Below are positions 31,330-40,404 of a stretch of DNA of 64,000 nucleotides, one piece after another (positions within the stretch are counted from its first letter, which is position 1; each line of letters begins with the position of its first letter). The stretch spans positions 20,991 to 84,990 of the forward strand of contig CANFQC010000006.1 of assembly GCA_947449035.1 (NCBI GenBank). Reading direction: 5' to 3'. Made by a program: the position numbers and the translations under genes. Origin of the DNA: Actinomycetota bacterium (lineage in GTDB: Bacteria; Actinomycetota; Actinomycetes; S36-B12). Under the pieces are notes generated by a model. That model saw nothing but the letters and a program-made list of their open reading frames with translations. It was not told the DNA's origin and made no database searches.

Positions 31330-32106
31330 ATGCTGAAGGGCATTGCAGGACGCACGGCAATCGTCACGGGCGCCGCCGGTGGCATCGGATCGGCCACATG
31401 CCGCCGACTGCACTCAGAGGGCGCGAACATCGTCGCCGTTGATCTTGACCAGGCAGGGCTCGATGCACTCGTTGCCGAGCTTGGTGATCGCATCATCGCC
31501 ATTCGTGCTGACGTGAGTGATCCGCAGGCAACCGAGGACTTCTTCGCGAAGACTGTCGAGACCTTCGGCTCCGTCGACATGTTCCACGCCAATGCGGGCG
31601 TCGAGTCCAAGGTTGTTCCGGTGGCGAACTTCGACATCGCCGATTTCCACAAGGTCATGAATGTCAACGTGCTCTCCGCCTTTCTCGGTGCCTCAGCCGC
31701 CGTGCGCCAGATGGCTACGCAGCCGACTGCGGGCAAGATCGTCTTCACCGCATCAATCGCGGGCCTCAAGAGCGACGCGGGTGTCTCGGTCTACAACGCG
31801 AGCAAGCATGCGGTGATCGGCCTGGCCCGCTCGCTCATGAAGGAAACCGGCGCACTCGGTATTCGCGTCAATGTCGTTGCTCCCGGCGTCGTCGACACTC
31901 GCATGATGAAGCCGCTCGAAGACGGGCTCGGCGCACTTGCAGGTATTGATGGCCCCACGCTGAAGTCTGCGTTGCTCATGGCTGTTCCTCTTGGTCGCTA
32001 CGCCGAGGCAGATGAGGTCGCGGCAACCGCGGCCTGGCTGCTCAGTGATGAGGTTCCCTACATGCACGGCGAGGTCGTGACCGTCGGCGGTGGTCTGTAC
32101 CCGTGA
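31330..32106 (+). CDS. SDR family oxidoreductase
   Basis: RTAIVTGAAGGIGSATCRRL; YNASKHAVIG; APGVVDTRM. Confidence 0.93.
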   Translation: MLKGIAGRTAIVTGAAGGIGSATCRRLHSEGANIVAVDLDQAGLDALVAELGDRIIAIRADVSDPQATEDFFAKTVETFGSVDMFHANAGVESKVVPVANFDIADFHKVMNVNVLSAFLGASAAVRQMATQPTAGKIVFTASIAGLKSDAGVSVYNASKHAVIGLARSLMKETGALGIRVNVVAPGVVDTRMMKPLEDGLGALAGIDGPTLKSALLMAVPLGRYAEADEVAATAAWLLSDEVPYMHGEVVTVGGGLYP

Positions 32107-33017
32107 CCCGCGTTGGTCTTTCGCTTCCCCAGCTCGGCAGCTTCGCGACTCGCGACACTATTCGCGGTTTCTCGGAGTCAGCTGAAGAGCTTGGATTCGG
32201 CTCGCTGTTCGTGCAGCAGCACTTGTTCTATCCGATCAACCCGGCCTCGGGTTACTCCGCGCGACCAGGGCTTGCAGTTCCCGAGGCCTATCGCTCGATC
32301 CTGCAGCCGATGGAGATCCTCGCCGCGGTGGCCGCATGGACAGAAAAGGTCATCATCGGCACGAGCATTCTCGTTGCCGGCTATCACCGGCCAGTTGACC
32401 TCGCGCAGCGCATCACGACACTTGATGTGCTCTCCGGCGGTCGCACGGTGTTCGGCTTCAGTGTCGGGTGGTCAGATGAAGAGCATGCGCAGTACGACGT
32501 CGATCCGCGCACACGCGGCAAGCGAGCCGATGAGCTCATCGATGCACTTAAGGCTTGCTGGGGTGCTGATCCTGTGTCATTCAACGGCGAGTTCTTCACC
32601 ATTCCCGAATCCGATGTCAGGCCCAAGCCTGTGCAGAAGCCGCATCCGCCACTGATGTCGGGCATGCGCTCTGAGGCAGGCCTTAAGCGCACGGCCGAGA
32701 AGTTCGATATCTGGAATCCGGCATCCGGCACCCTTGAGCAGCATCTCGAGACGTTGGCAACAATCAATGAGATGCGCGATCCTTCGCTGGCTCCGCTCAC
32801 CATGTGCTGGAACCTGTTCACCGATCCGCCCGTGATCGTCGCGAATCTTCAGCCGCTCAGTGTCGATGAACTCTGCGAGCAGGTAGCTGCCGCAGCCGCA
32901 GCAGGTGTCGAGGCAGTATCGATTGACGCGAACTTCGAGCTCGCATACTCCTCGCCCGAGGAGTGGTTGGCGCTGCCGAAGAAACTCGCGCCGGTGGTCG
33001 AGGCCGCGAAGGGCTGA
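32103..33017 (+). CDS. LLM class flavin/F420-dependent oxidoreductase
   Basis: GLSLPQLGSFATRDTIRGFSESAEELGFGSLFVQQHL; VDLAQRITTLDVLSGGRTVFGFSVGW. Confidence 0.9.
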   Translation: MTRVGLSLPQLGSFATRDTIRGFSESAEELGFGSLFVQQHLFYPINPASGYSARPGLAVPEAYRSILQPMEILAAVAAWTEKVIIGTSILVAGYHRPVDLAQRITTLDVLSGGRTVFGFSVGWSDEEHAQYDVDPRTRGKRADELIDALKACWGADPVSFNGEFFTIPESDVRPKPVQKPHPPLMSGMRSEAGLKRTAEKFDIWNPASGTLEQHLETLATINEMRDPSLAPLTMCWNLFTDPPVIVANLQPLSVDELCEQVAAAAAAGVEAVSIDANFELAYSSPEEWLALPKKLAPVVEAAKG

Positions 33018-33034
33018 TCGCCTGCTTGAAAGAC

Positions 33035-33340
33035 CTATTCGGCCTTGTGGACGCCCCGCTTTTTCAGCGTGACCGGCCCGGTCACCGTGAGTCGGCAGGC
33101 AAGGCGACGCTGGCCGTCGAGCGGAACCAAGGTGCGCGTCAGGGTCTCTTCCTCATCGGCGGGCATCGGGCCGCAGTTCTCGGCGCCTTCTTCGACAATC
33201 GAGACGCAGGTACCGCAGGAGGCATTCGCTTCGCAGACGGTCGGCCAGCCGTACCCGGCAGCCACTGCTGCCGCCATGACCGTCTGGTCAGGGGCAACCT
33301 CGAGCTCAATGCCGAGCGGCTGCACGCTGACGATGCTCAT
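33035..33340 (-). CDS. 2Fe-2S ferredoxin
   Basis: CEANASCGTCVSIVEEGAENCGPMPADEEETL...LACRLTVTGPV plant-type 2Fe-2S spacing; start at MSIVSVQPLG. Confidence 0.88.
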   Translation of the reverse strand: MSIVSVQPLGIELEVAPDQTVMAAAVAAGYGWPTVCEANASCGTCVSIVEEGAENCGPMPADEEETLTRTLVPLDGQRRLACRLTVTGPVTLKKRGVHKAE

Positions 33341-33433
33341 GGGGCTCCTCAATCCTGTGAATAGGTACTTACCGTAGTCCGATGCTAGTAACATTCAACC
33401 GCATCACTACATCCCTACGTTTTGAGGATTGAC

Positions 33434-34198
33434 ATGGATCTTGGTCTCAAGGGCAAGCGCGCAATCGTCACGGGCGGTACCCGTGGCATCGGTCGCGCGA
33501 CCGTCGAACTGCTCGCAGCCGAGGGCGCATCCGTCGCCTTCTGCGCTCGCAATGCCGATGTCGTTGCCGAGGTTGCTGCTGAACTGACGGCCAAGGGCGC
33601 CACGGTTTTCGCCAAGGCAGTCGACGTAAGCAAGGAAGCCGAACTCAAGGGCTTCATTCAGGAGGCCGCTGCCGCACTCGGTGGCGTCGACATCTACGTC
33701 TCCAACGTGACCGGCGGCTCGCTCAAGGGCGCCGAGCAGTGGCAGCAGAGCCTCGAGCTCGATCTGCTGCCGCTCGTGCACGGTATTGACGAGGTAACCC
33801 CGCTCATGGAGGCAGCCGGCGGCGGCTCGATCATCGCCCTGTCGTCGACCTTCGGCTTTGACAATGTCTGGCCGTCGAGCCCGAACTCCTACGGCGCCTT
33901 CAAGGCAGCAATCCTGCGTCACGCTTCGGCAGCAGCGCACGCGCTCGCATCCAAGGGCATTCGCGTTAACAGTGTCTCGCCCGGCCCCGTCTACTTCGAG
34001 GACGGCGACTGGGGCAAGATCAAGGCCGGTCGCCCCGAGGTCTACGAGAAGGTCCTGGGCTCGATTCCCCTGGGCCGCATGGGCAAGCCGGAAGAGGTTG
34101 CCGCGGCAATCGTCATGCTGGCCAGCCCGGTCACCGGCTACACCGTTGGCACCAACCTGGTGTGCGACGGCGGCATGACTGTTCGTACCCAGTACTAA
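33434..34198 (+). CDS. SDR family oxidoreductase
   Basis: KRAIVTGGTRGIGRATVELLAAEGASVAFCARN; SYGAFKAAIL; GTNLVCDGGMT. Confidence 0.92.
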   Translation: MDLGLKGKRAIVTGGTRGIGRATVELLAAEGASVAFCARNADVVAEVAAELTAKGATVFAKAVDVSKEAELKGFIQEAAAALGGVDIYVSNVTGGSLKGAEQWQQSLELDLLPLVHGIDEVTPLMEAAGGGSIIALSSTFGFDNVWPSSPNSYGAFKAAILRHASAAAHALASKGIRVNSVSPGPVYFEDGDWGKIKAGRPEVYEKVLGSIPLGRMGKPEEVAAAIVMLASPVTGYTVGTNLVCDGGMTVRTQY

Positions 34199-34211
34199 AA
34201 ACGGCACTTCG

Positions 34212-35030
34212 ATGACGACTCCTGCGCGCTGCGATAGCGCACGAGTCGACATCGCGCTCGTATGCGGCGGGCGCTGGCATGACTTTGACTACGCGCGACT
34301 TCGGTTGCTGCAGTGGCTCGAGACTCATGACAGCGTCCGCTGCAGCGTTTACTCCGACTTCACGCAGATCGAAGCGATCTGCGCCGCCGATGCCGTGATC
34401 GCTTACACCTGCGATGTGCGCCCCTCCCAGGTGCAGGCAGCACTTCTGCGAGATCGCATCGCGGCGGGCGGACGACTCCTCGCCCTGCACGCGACTAACT
34501 CGGCCATCGATGCACCCGAGCCCGGCGGGGAGCGCATTTTTCGCACGCCTGACGTAATGCCGACCTTCACTGATTTGCTCGGCAATCGCTTTCTGGCACA
34601 TCCAAAGATCGCCGAATATGCAATCGAAGTGCGCGACCCCTCGCATCCTCTCGTCGCAGGCCTCGCCGACTTCCGCACGACGGACGAGATCTACGTGAGC
34701 GAGATCGCTGACGATCTGCAGGTCATCCTTGACACTGAATATGACGGCCCGTGCGCCGGCTTCGAGACCGAGAGCGTGCCCGGTCGCACGCGCCACCCGA
34801 TCCTCTACACGCGCTCGGAGGGCTCAGGTGAGGTCACCTACTTCACCCTCGGCCACTGCCGCGGGCGATTCGATATCTCCGACATGGGAGTCGATGACCT
34901 CGGAGTCATCGACCGCATCGCCTGGGATTCACCCGAATTTCTCGAGATCATGCAAAGGTCGGTGGCCTGGGCAGTGCACGGAAATAGTTGGAGCAACTGC
35001 TCCGCAACAAGCGAAGGAGCATCAGAATGA
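34212..35030 (+). CDS. ThuA-like domain protein
   Basis: IALVCGGRWHDFDYARLRLLQWLE; GGRLLALHATNSAI; FLAHPKIAEYAIEVRDPSHPLVAGLADFRTTDEIY; GEVTYFTLGHCRGRFD. Confidence 0.85.
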   Translation: MTTPARCDSARVDIALVCGGRWHDFDYARLRLLQWLETHDSVRCSVYSDFTQIEAICAADAVIAYTCDVRPSQVQAALLRDRIAAGGRLLALHATNSAIDAPEPGGERIFRTPDVMPTFTDLLGNRFLAHPKIAEYAIEVRDPSHPLVAGLADFRTTDEIYVSEIADDLQVILDTEYDGPCAGFETESVPGRTRHPILYTRSEGSGEVTYFTLGHCRGRFDISDMGVDDLGVIDRIAWDSPEFLEIMQRSVAWAVHGNSWSNCSATSEGASE

Positions 35031-35785
35031 GCGATCGCGGAACTGCGGTAGTCACCGGAGCCGGCCAGGGCATAGGCAAGGCCATTGCCGCGCGGCTTGT
35101 CGCCGACGGCTACGACGTGCTCGCCGTCGACGTGAATGCCGAGCAGGTCACTGCCACAGCCAATGAGCTCGGCTGCCGCAGTGCAGTCGCCGATGTCTCC
35201 GACCCCGCTCAGATCACCGCTCTTGTCGCGCTTGCGCCGAAGTGCACTGCGCTCATCAACAATGCGGCCATTCAGAAGTACCAGGACCTCCTGCACACCA
35301 CCGCCGAAGAGATGCGCCAGATCTTCGACGTGAATGTCATCGGCCCAATCCTGCTCGCACAGGCCTTTGTCCCAGTCATGGCCGCCAACGGCGGCGGAAA
35401 CATCGTGAACTTCAGTTCGATCACTTCGCAGGCGCATCCCGAGGGAGTCTCGGTCTACCCGGCATCAAAGGCCGCGATCAACCAGATCACCGAAGGCATG
35501 GCCCAAGAGTTTGGCCGTCTCGGCATTCGCGTGAACTCCATTGGCCCTGGCACAGTCATGACCGAAGGCACCGCTGGCCATTACGGAGACGCAGCAGCGC
35601 AGGGCGCCATCGCCGGCTGCTTACCGATTGCGCGCATGGGTCAGCCCGATGACATTGCAAATGCGGTGAGCTTCTTCTGCTCCGACGAGGCCTCCTGGGT
35701 CACCGGTCAGACCCTGTACGTCGACGGCGGTCACCTTGCGGCTCATGGTGCGTTCTTCCGCTGGGCGCGCAAGGTTCCGAAGTAA
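35027..35785 (+). CDS. SDR family oxidoreductase
   Basis: GTAVVTGAGQGIGKAIAARLVADGYDVLAVD; YPASKAAINQ; start at MSDRGTAVV. Confidence 0.93.
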   Translation: MSDRGTAVVTGAGQGIGKAIAARLVADGYDVLAVDVNAEQVTATANELGCRSAVADVSDPAQITALVALAPKCTALINNAAIQKYQDLLHTTAEEMRQIFDVNVIGPILLAQAFVPVMAANGGGNIVNFSSITSQAHPEGVSVYPASKAAINQITEGMAQEFGRLGIRVNSIGPGTVMTEGTAGHYGDAAAQGAIAGCLPIARMGQPDDIANAVSFFCSDEASWVTGQTLYVDGGHLAAHGAFFRWARKVPK

Positions 35786-35835
35786 GCCAGCACGCACCTA
35801 ACTCCGTTGCACTGCACGATAAGAGAAGAGACGAG

Positions 35836-36810
35836 ATGTCCGTGAAGCCCTTCCGCTTTGCCATTCAGGCGTACCGCAGTGAGTCGCGCGCCGCGTGGGT
35901 TGATCTCGCGCGCAAGACCGAGGATCTCGGCTACGACACCCTCTTCCTTGCCGATCACTACCTCGGCCCAGGCGAGATGATCGACACCACTGGTCACCGC
36001 GTGCAGACCCTTGCCTCCATCCCGGCCATGACAGCAGCCGCCATGGTGACAAGCACCGTGAAGATCGGCTCGCGCATGACCTGCGTCAGCTACCACCTGC
36101 CGACGATCCTGATCAAGGAGATGGCGTCAATTGACGTGCTCTCCGAGGGCCGCCTCGAGATCGGGCTCGGTGCTGGCTGGCTGGTCAAGGAGTATGAAGC
36201 GCTGGGCATTCCTTTCCCGTCTGCCGGGGAGCGCATCGCTCTGCTGCGCGAGACTGTCGAGTGCATGAAAGCGGCCTACTCGGGTGAGCCGCTTGATTAC
36301 CGCGGCGAGTACGTGACGTCCTACGGCTACACCGCCGTGCCGCCTGTTATTCAGCGCCCGCATCCTCCGATCATTATCGGCGGTGGCGCACCCAAGGTGC
36401 TCGGCCTGGCCGGCGAGCACGCCGACATCGTCTCGATCAACTTCAACAACAGCGCTGGTGTAGTCGGTAGCAACTCGATCGCGAGCTCAACAGCCGACGA
36501 GACCGATAAGAAGATCCAGTGGGTCCGCGACGGCGCCGGTGATCGATTCGACGAGATCGAGCTCGAGACCGCGCTCTACTTCGTGTCGGTCGAGGGGCGT
36601 TCCGAGATCACTGCAGACGCCCTGATCGCACGCACTGGTCTCTCACGCGAGGAGATCGTTGATTTTCCGCATGCGGCCGTCGGAAGTGTCGACGAGATCT
36701 GCGAGGCTCTCATTCGTCGACGTGAGCGCTACGGGTTCTCGTACATCACCGTGGGCGATGCCAACATCGATGCATTCGCGCCGGTGATCGAGAAGCTGAA
36801 GGGCAAGTAA
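35836..36810 (+). CDS. LLM class F420-dependent oxidoreductase
   Basis: DLARKTEDLGYDTLFLADHYLGPG; IGSRMTCVSYHLPTILIKEMASIDVLSEGRLEIGLGAGWLVKEY. Confidence 0.92.
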   Translation: MSVKPFRFAIQAYRSESRAAWVDLARKTEDLGYDTLFLADHYLGPGEMIDTTGHRVQTLASIPAMTAAAMVTSTVKIGSRMTCVSYHLPTILIKEMASIDVLSEGRLEIGLGAGWLVKEYEALGIPFPSAGERIALLRETVECMKAAYSGEPLDYRGEYVTSYGYTAVPPVIQRPHPPIIIGGGAPKVLGLAGEHADIVSINFNNSAGVVGSNSIASSTADETDKKIQWVRDGAGDRFDEIELETALYFVSVEGRSEITADALIARTGLSREEIVDFPHAAVGSVDEICEALIRRRERYGFSYITVGDANIDAFAPVIEKLKGK

Positions 36811-37613
36811 TGCACAAGTACTCACTCGCGCACCTCTCGATGATCGAGACTGCGCCGATCCAGGTCGTGCAAGCGGCAGCCGCAGCGGGTTTCGACTACA
36901 CGGGCTTCCGACTCACGCCGACGGCTTCAGGCATCGATCACGGCATCATCGGCAATGGTGCAGCGATCCGCGAACTTAAGGCAGCTATCGACGACTCGGG
37001 CGTGGGAATCCTCGATCTCGAGGTGCTGCGCCTTAAGGACTCCGGCCCCACCACTGACCCGATGCCGCTCTTCGAGGCGGCGGAGTATCTCGGTGCGCGT
37101 TACGTGATCACCACCCTCGAGGATCCCGACCCGGTACGACGTGTCGACTCGCTCGCACTACTCGCAGAGCAGGCCGCCGAGTATGGAGTCGGCCTCTCGG
37201 TAGAGTTCATGCTCTTCTCGTCGGCACCGAATCTCGCTGCGGCCTGCGAGGCGGTGGAGGCGTGCGGCGCCGCTAATGTCGTCGTGTTGCCTGACGTCTT
37301 GCATCTCACTCGCTCCGGTGGCACTCCTGATGACATGCTCGATTACCCGGCTCGTCTGTTCCCTTACGTGCAGATCTGCGGTGCGAATGGTCCGGGTGCA
37401 GCAGCTGATGCCGTGTCCGCGAGGACTGAAGCAGTGAACGCTCGCCTCATGCCTGATCAGGGCGATCTCCCGGTGCAGGAGTTCATCGAGTGCGCGCCTG
37501 CCAGCACGATTCTCAGCGTCGAGACTCCGCTCGTGGGCCTCGGAAATCCGGAGGATCCTGCGGCACTTGCCGTCGAGCTTCTCGCATCCGCGCACCGCGC
37601 AGCAGGGGAGTGA
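36810..37613 (+). CDS. sugar phosphate isomerase/epimerase-like TIM-barrel protein
   Basis: AP endonuclease 2-like barrel: VVQAAAAAGFDYTGFRL...GVGILDLEVLRL...LLAEQAAEYGVGLSVEFMLFSSAPNL. Confidence 0.8.
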   Translation: MHKYSLAHLSMIETAPIQVVQAAAAAGFDYTGFRLTPTASGIDHGIIGNGAAIRELKAAIDDSGVGILDLEVLRLKDSGPTTDPMPLFEAAEYLGARYVITTLEDPDPVRRVDSLALLAEQAAEYGVGLSVEFMLFSSAPNLAAACEAVEACGAANVVVLPDVLHLTRSGGTPDDMLDYPARLFPYVQICGANGPGAAADAVSARTEAVNARLMPDQGDLPVQEFIECAPASTILSVETPLVGLGNPEDPAALAVELLASAHRAAGE

Positions 37614-37615
37614 CC

Positions 37616-38362
37616 ATGGCGCGCGAACGCGAGCTCAGCATTGATGGCATGTCGAATGTCCGTGATCTCGGCGGTCTGCCCACCCGTGATGGCAAGAAGA
37701 TCAAGGCTGGCGTCGTGGTGCGCAGTGACAATCCGAAGGGCATAACCGAGCAAGGTCACATCGATCTGATGGCCGTAGTTGGGCCGCGCACCATGATCGA
37801 CCTTCGCATCGAGGTCGAGGTCGAGCATGATGGCTACACGATCAAGGATGAGTCAGTCACCGTCGTCAACTTCCCGATGCTGCCGCTCTCCGGCGTTACT
37901 CAGGAGCAGATCGACGCAGGTGCCTTCGACAACTTGATCGATGACTACATGGGTCAGATTGAGATCAATGGTGAATCAGTGCTGAGTGCCTTACGGATCA
38001 TCGCCTCGAGCGATCAACACCCGGTGCTCTATCACTGCACGGCGGGCAAAGATCGCACCGGAATTGTGACGGCGATGCTGCTCGACATTCTCGGTGTGGA
38101 ACACGAGACCATCGCGGCTGACTACCACCTGACTACAGAGAACATGCTGCCGATCATCGAGCGCATTCGTAATGCCCCGGTCTACAAGGAGAACGGCCTG
38201 GCGTATGCGCCGGCTTGGATCTTCTCCTCGGACCCGGAGACCATGCTGGCGTTTCTCGAGCGGATGACCGCGAAGTACGGCAGTGCCGAGGGCTGGGCTT
38301 TGCAGCGTGGACTGACCCAGGATGAAATCGATGCAATTCGCGAGCACCTGCTCGAGCAATAG
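37616..38362 (+). CDS. tyrosine-protein phosphatase (Y_phosphatase3-like)
   Basis: SNVRDLGGLPTRDGKKIKAGVVVRSDN; active-site YHCTAGKDRTGIVTAMLL. Confidence 0.9.
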   Translation: MARERELSIDGMSNVRDLGGLPTRDGKKIKAGVVVRSDNPKGITEQGHIDLMAVVGPRTMIDLRIEVEVEHDGYTIKDESVTVVNFPMLPLSGVTQEQIDAGAFDNLIDDYMGQIEINGESVLSALRIIASSDQHPVLYHCTAGKDRTGIVTAMLLDILGVEHETIAADYHLTTENMLPIIERIRNAPVYKENGLAYAPAWIFSSDPETMLAFLERMTAKYGSAEGWALQRGLTQDEIDAIREHLLEQ

Positions 38363-38371
38363 CCGTACACG

Positions 38372-38408
38372 TCAAAGGCCCGGATGCAGCACGTATCCGG
38401 GCCTTTGA
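38372..38408. terminator. bidirectional intrinsic terminator
   Basis: TCAAAGGCCCGGAT-gcagcacgt-ATCCGGGCCTTTGA, perfect 14-bp stem between convergent genes. Confidence 0.8.
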
Positions 38409-38418
38409 ATTTATGAAG

Positions 38419-39177
38419 CTACGAGATCGTCTCGCCGCCGTCGACGATGAGGGTCTGGCCTGTGATGAACGATGCGTCGCTGCTCAGGAAGAAGCAGATC
38501 GCGGCCGCGAGCTCGTCGGCGGTGCCCATGCGCTTCATCGGAATAGCGGCGCCGAAGACTTCCTCACCCTTTGTCATGTCGCCACCGCGCTGAATCATGA
38601 GCGGGGTGGTCATCCCGGTGATTGTGCGGCCAGGAGCGATGCAGTTGATCCGCACCTCCGGCAGTGCTTCAAGGCTGAATTGGCGGGTGATGCCGGTGAT
38701 CGCGGCCTTCGCGGCGCCGTAGGGGACGTTGTTGTTGTTCGCCATGAAGGCGGCAGTGGAGGCGATCGTGACGATTGAGCCGTTGCCGCGTGCCTTCATC
38801 ACTGGGGTCACGTACTTACAGACGTAGAAGGTGCCGCCCACGTGAACCTCAAGCATCTTGTTGAAGCGCGCGGTATCCCATTCGGCGCTCGGCCCGAACT
38901 CGGCGTGGCCACCTGCGGCGAGTGCGACGTCAATACCGCCGAACTCCGCGACGGTCGCATCAACGGCGGCCTTCACCTGGTTCTCGTCGGCGACATTTGC
39001 GCCGAGGCCGATGGTGCCGTGGCCGATCTCTGCTGCGACGGCCTGGGCCTTGGCGAGGTCGAGGTCGACGAGAGCGGCCTTGCCTCCTTCGGCAACTACG
39101 CGCTCAGCTGTAGCGCGACCGATGCCACTGGCGCCGCCGGTGACGAAGAGGACCTTGTTCTCGAAGCGATTCGACAC
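38419..39177 (-). CDS. SDR family oxidoreductase
   Basis: KVLFVTGGASGIGRATAERVVAEGGKAALVD; YGAAKAAITG; GQTLIVDGGETIS. Confidence 0.93.
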   Translation of the reverse strand: MSNRFENKVLFVTGGASGIGRATAERVVAEGGKAALVDLDLAKAQAVAAEIGHGTIGLGANVADENQVKAAVDATVAEFGGIDVALAAGGHAEFGPSAEWDTARFNKMLEVHVGGTFYVCKYVTPVMKARGNGSIVTIASTAAFMANNNNVPYGAAKAAITGITRQFSLEALPEVRINCIAPGRTITGMTTPLMIQRGGDMTKGEEVFGAAIPMKRMGTADELAAAICFFLSSDASFITGQTLIVDGGETIS

Positions 39178-39232
39178 GTATTGCCTAACTGGTGAGGAGT
39201 GCTGGTGGGTTGGTGTTGCTCAATGCTCGTGA

Positions 39233-39763
39233 CTAGTGATCTGAGCCGGAGGGGGAGTCGCTGGGGCGCGCGCCCTCGGCCTTGGCCCACATCTTGGCGC
39301 TGTCGAAACCAATGCGGGTGACGGGAACAAGCTCGAGTACCAGGCGACCGGGGGAGTCGATCATGGCGAGGAACGCAGCGGCCTTCTCGGGCTCACCAGG
39401 GCGCATGGCGTCGGCGAACTGAGGGAGGATGCGATCGAGGGTCTCGCGATCGTCATGAATGATCGCCTCGCACTTGTAGGTGATCGACTGGCGCTCGGTG
39501 ACGCGCGATCCCTTGGAGGAGATTGCGATGCTCATGCGGGGATCCTGGCGAATCGACTTCACTCGCGGACGCTCCTCGCTGACCGTCAGCCAGAAGCGCT
39601 CCTCGCGGTAGATGAAGTTCACGACCACGCCCATCGGCCATCCATCTTTACCGGCCCAGATCATGGTGCACTCGGTCTGAGCGTCGAGTAACTCAAGTTC
39701 GGTACCAGAATCTAGGGAGTAACTCTTGACGTTTTCCCAGTTCTTCGCCTGCTCGGCAGCCAT
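39233..39763 (-). CDS. pyridoxamine 5'-phosphate oxidase/F420-binding split-barrel family protein
   Basis: GWPMGVVVNFIYREERFWLTVSEERPRVKSIRQDPRMSIAISSKG; start at MAAEQAKNW. Confidence 0.82.
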   Translation of the reverse strand: MAAEQAKNWENVKSYSLDSGTELELLDAQTECTMIWAGKDGWPMGVVVNFIYREERFWLTVSEERPRVKSIRQDPRMSIAISSKGSRVTERQSITYKCEAIIHDDRETLDRILPQFADAMRPGEPEKAAAFLAMIDSPGRLVLELVPVTRIGFDSAKMWAKAEGARPSDSPSGSDH

Positions 39764-39817
39764 GATTTCCCTCTCGAAATGCCCTGAATCGGGTCGTCCG
39801 TAGGCTCTCATGGATTG

Positions 39818-39840
39818 AAGGTAATTTCTATAGTTACCTT
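39818..39840. promoter_or_regulatory. inverted repeat in divergent promoter
   Basis: AAGGTAA-tttctatag-TTACCTT between 39763(-) and 39902(+). Confidence 0.55.
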
Positions 39841-39901
39841 GCATAAACTCCCCAGTGTTCCTAGGGTCATCGAGCACCCCCCCGCGCCCCGAAGGAGTCC
39901 C

Positions 39902-40348
39902 ATGGCACTCGATCTACAGACCATCTCCGATCGCATGGAGATCGACGACCTGCTGCAGAGCTACTCCCGCGCAGTCGACTCGAAGGACTGGGACGCCGTC
40001 GAGGCCACCTTCACTGTCGATGGTGAGTACGACGCCGGCTCCCTGGGTCACCCCATGAGCGGCAAGGCCGTGCGGGAGATGATCGAGGGCGCCCTCAGCA
40101 CCGTCGATTCCACCCAGCATCTGGTCGCTAAGAGCCTGATCGAGGTGCACGGGGATACCGCCGATGTGCGCACCTACCTGATCAGCCAGCACATCCGCGA
40201 ATCAGCGCCCACCGAGGTCAAGCACTACTTCATCGGCGCCGAATATGTCGACCGCGTCGTTCGCACCCCCGAAGGCTGGAAGTTCGCCTATCGTCGCCTT
40301 GATCGCATGTGGAAAGAGGGCGATCGCGCGGTCATCGCCCGCGGCTAG
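39902..40348 (+). CDS. SnoaL/NTF2-like nuclear-transport-factor-fold protein
   Basis: QTISDRMEIDDLLQSYSRAVDSKDWDAVEATFTVDGEYDAG...WKFAYRRLDRMW. Confidence 0.85.
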   Translation: MALDLQTISDRMEIDDLLQSYSRAVDSKDWDAVEATFTVDGEYDAGSLGHPMSGKAVREMIEGALSTVDSTQHLVAKSLIEVHGDTADVRTYLISQHIRESAPTEVKHYFIGAEYVDRVVRTPEGWKFAYRRLDRMWKEGDRAVIARG

Positions 40349-40404
40349 TCTCAACTCACCTACCTACGTTTGTACTGCCCACCGAACGGAAACAAGGAGT
40401 CATC

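Noticed and set aside
33407-34252. 281-aa ORF on the minus strand
   Set aside because: Antisense to a convincing SDR gene (33434-34198).
35818-35831. ACGATAAGAGAAGAG considered as a third copy of the TAnnATTAGAGAAAGT element
   Set aside because: Spacing and 3' part differ and the -10-like hexamer is not conserved; similarity could be an A/G-rich RBS region.
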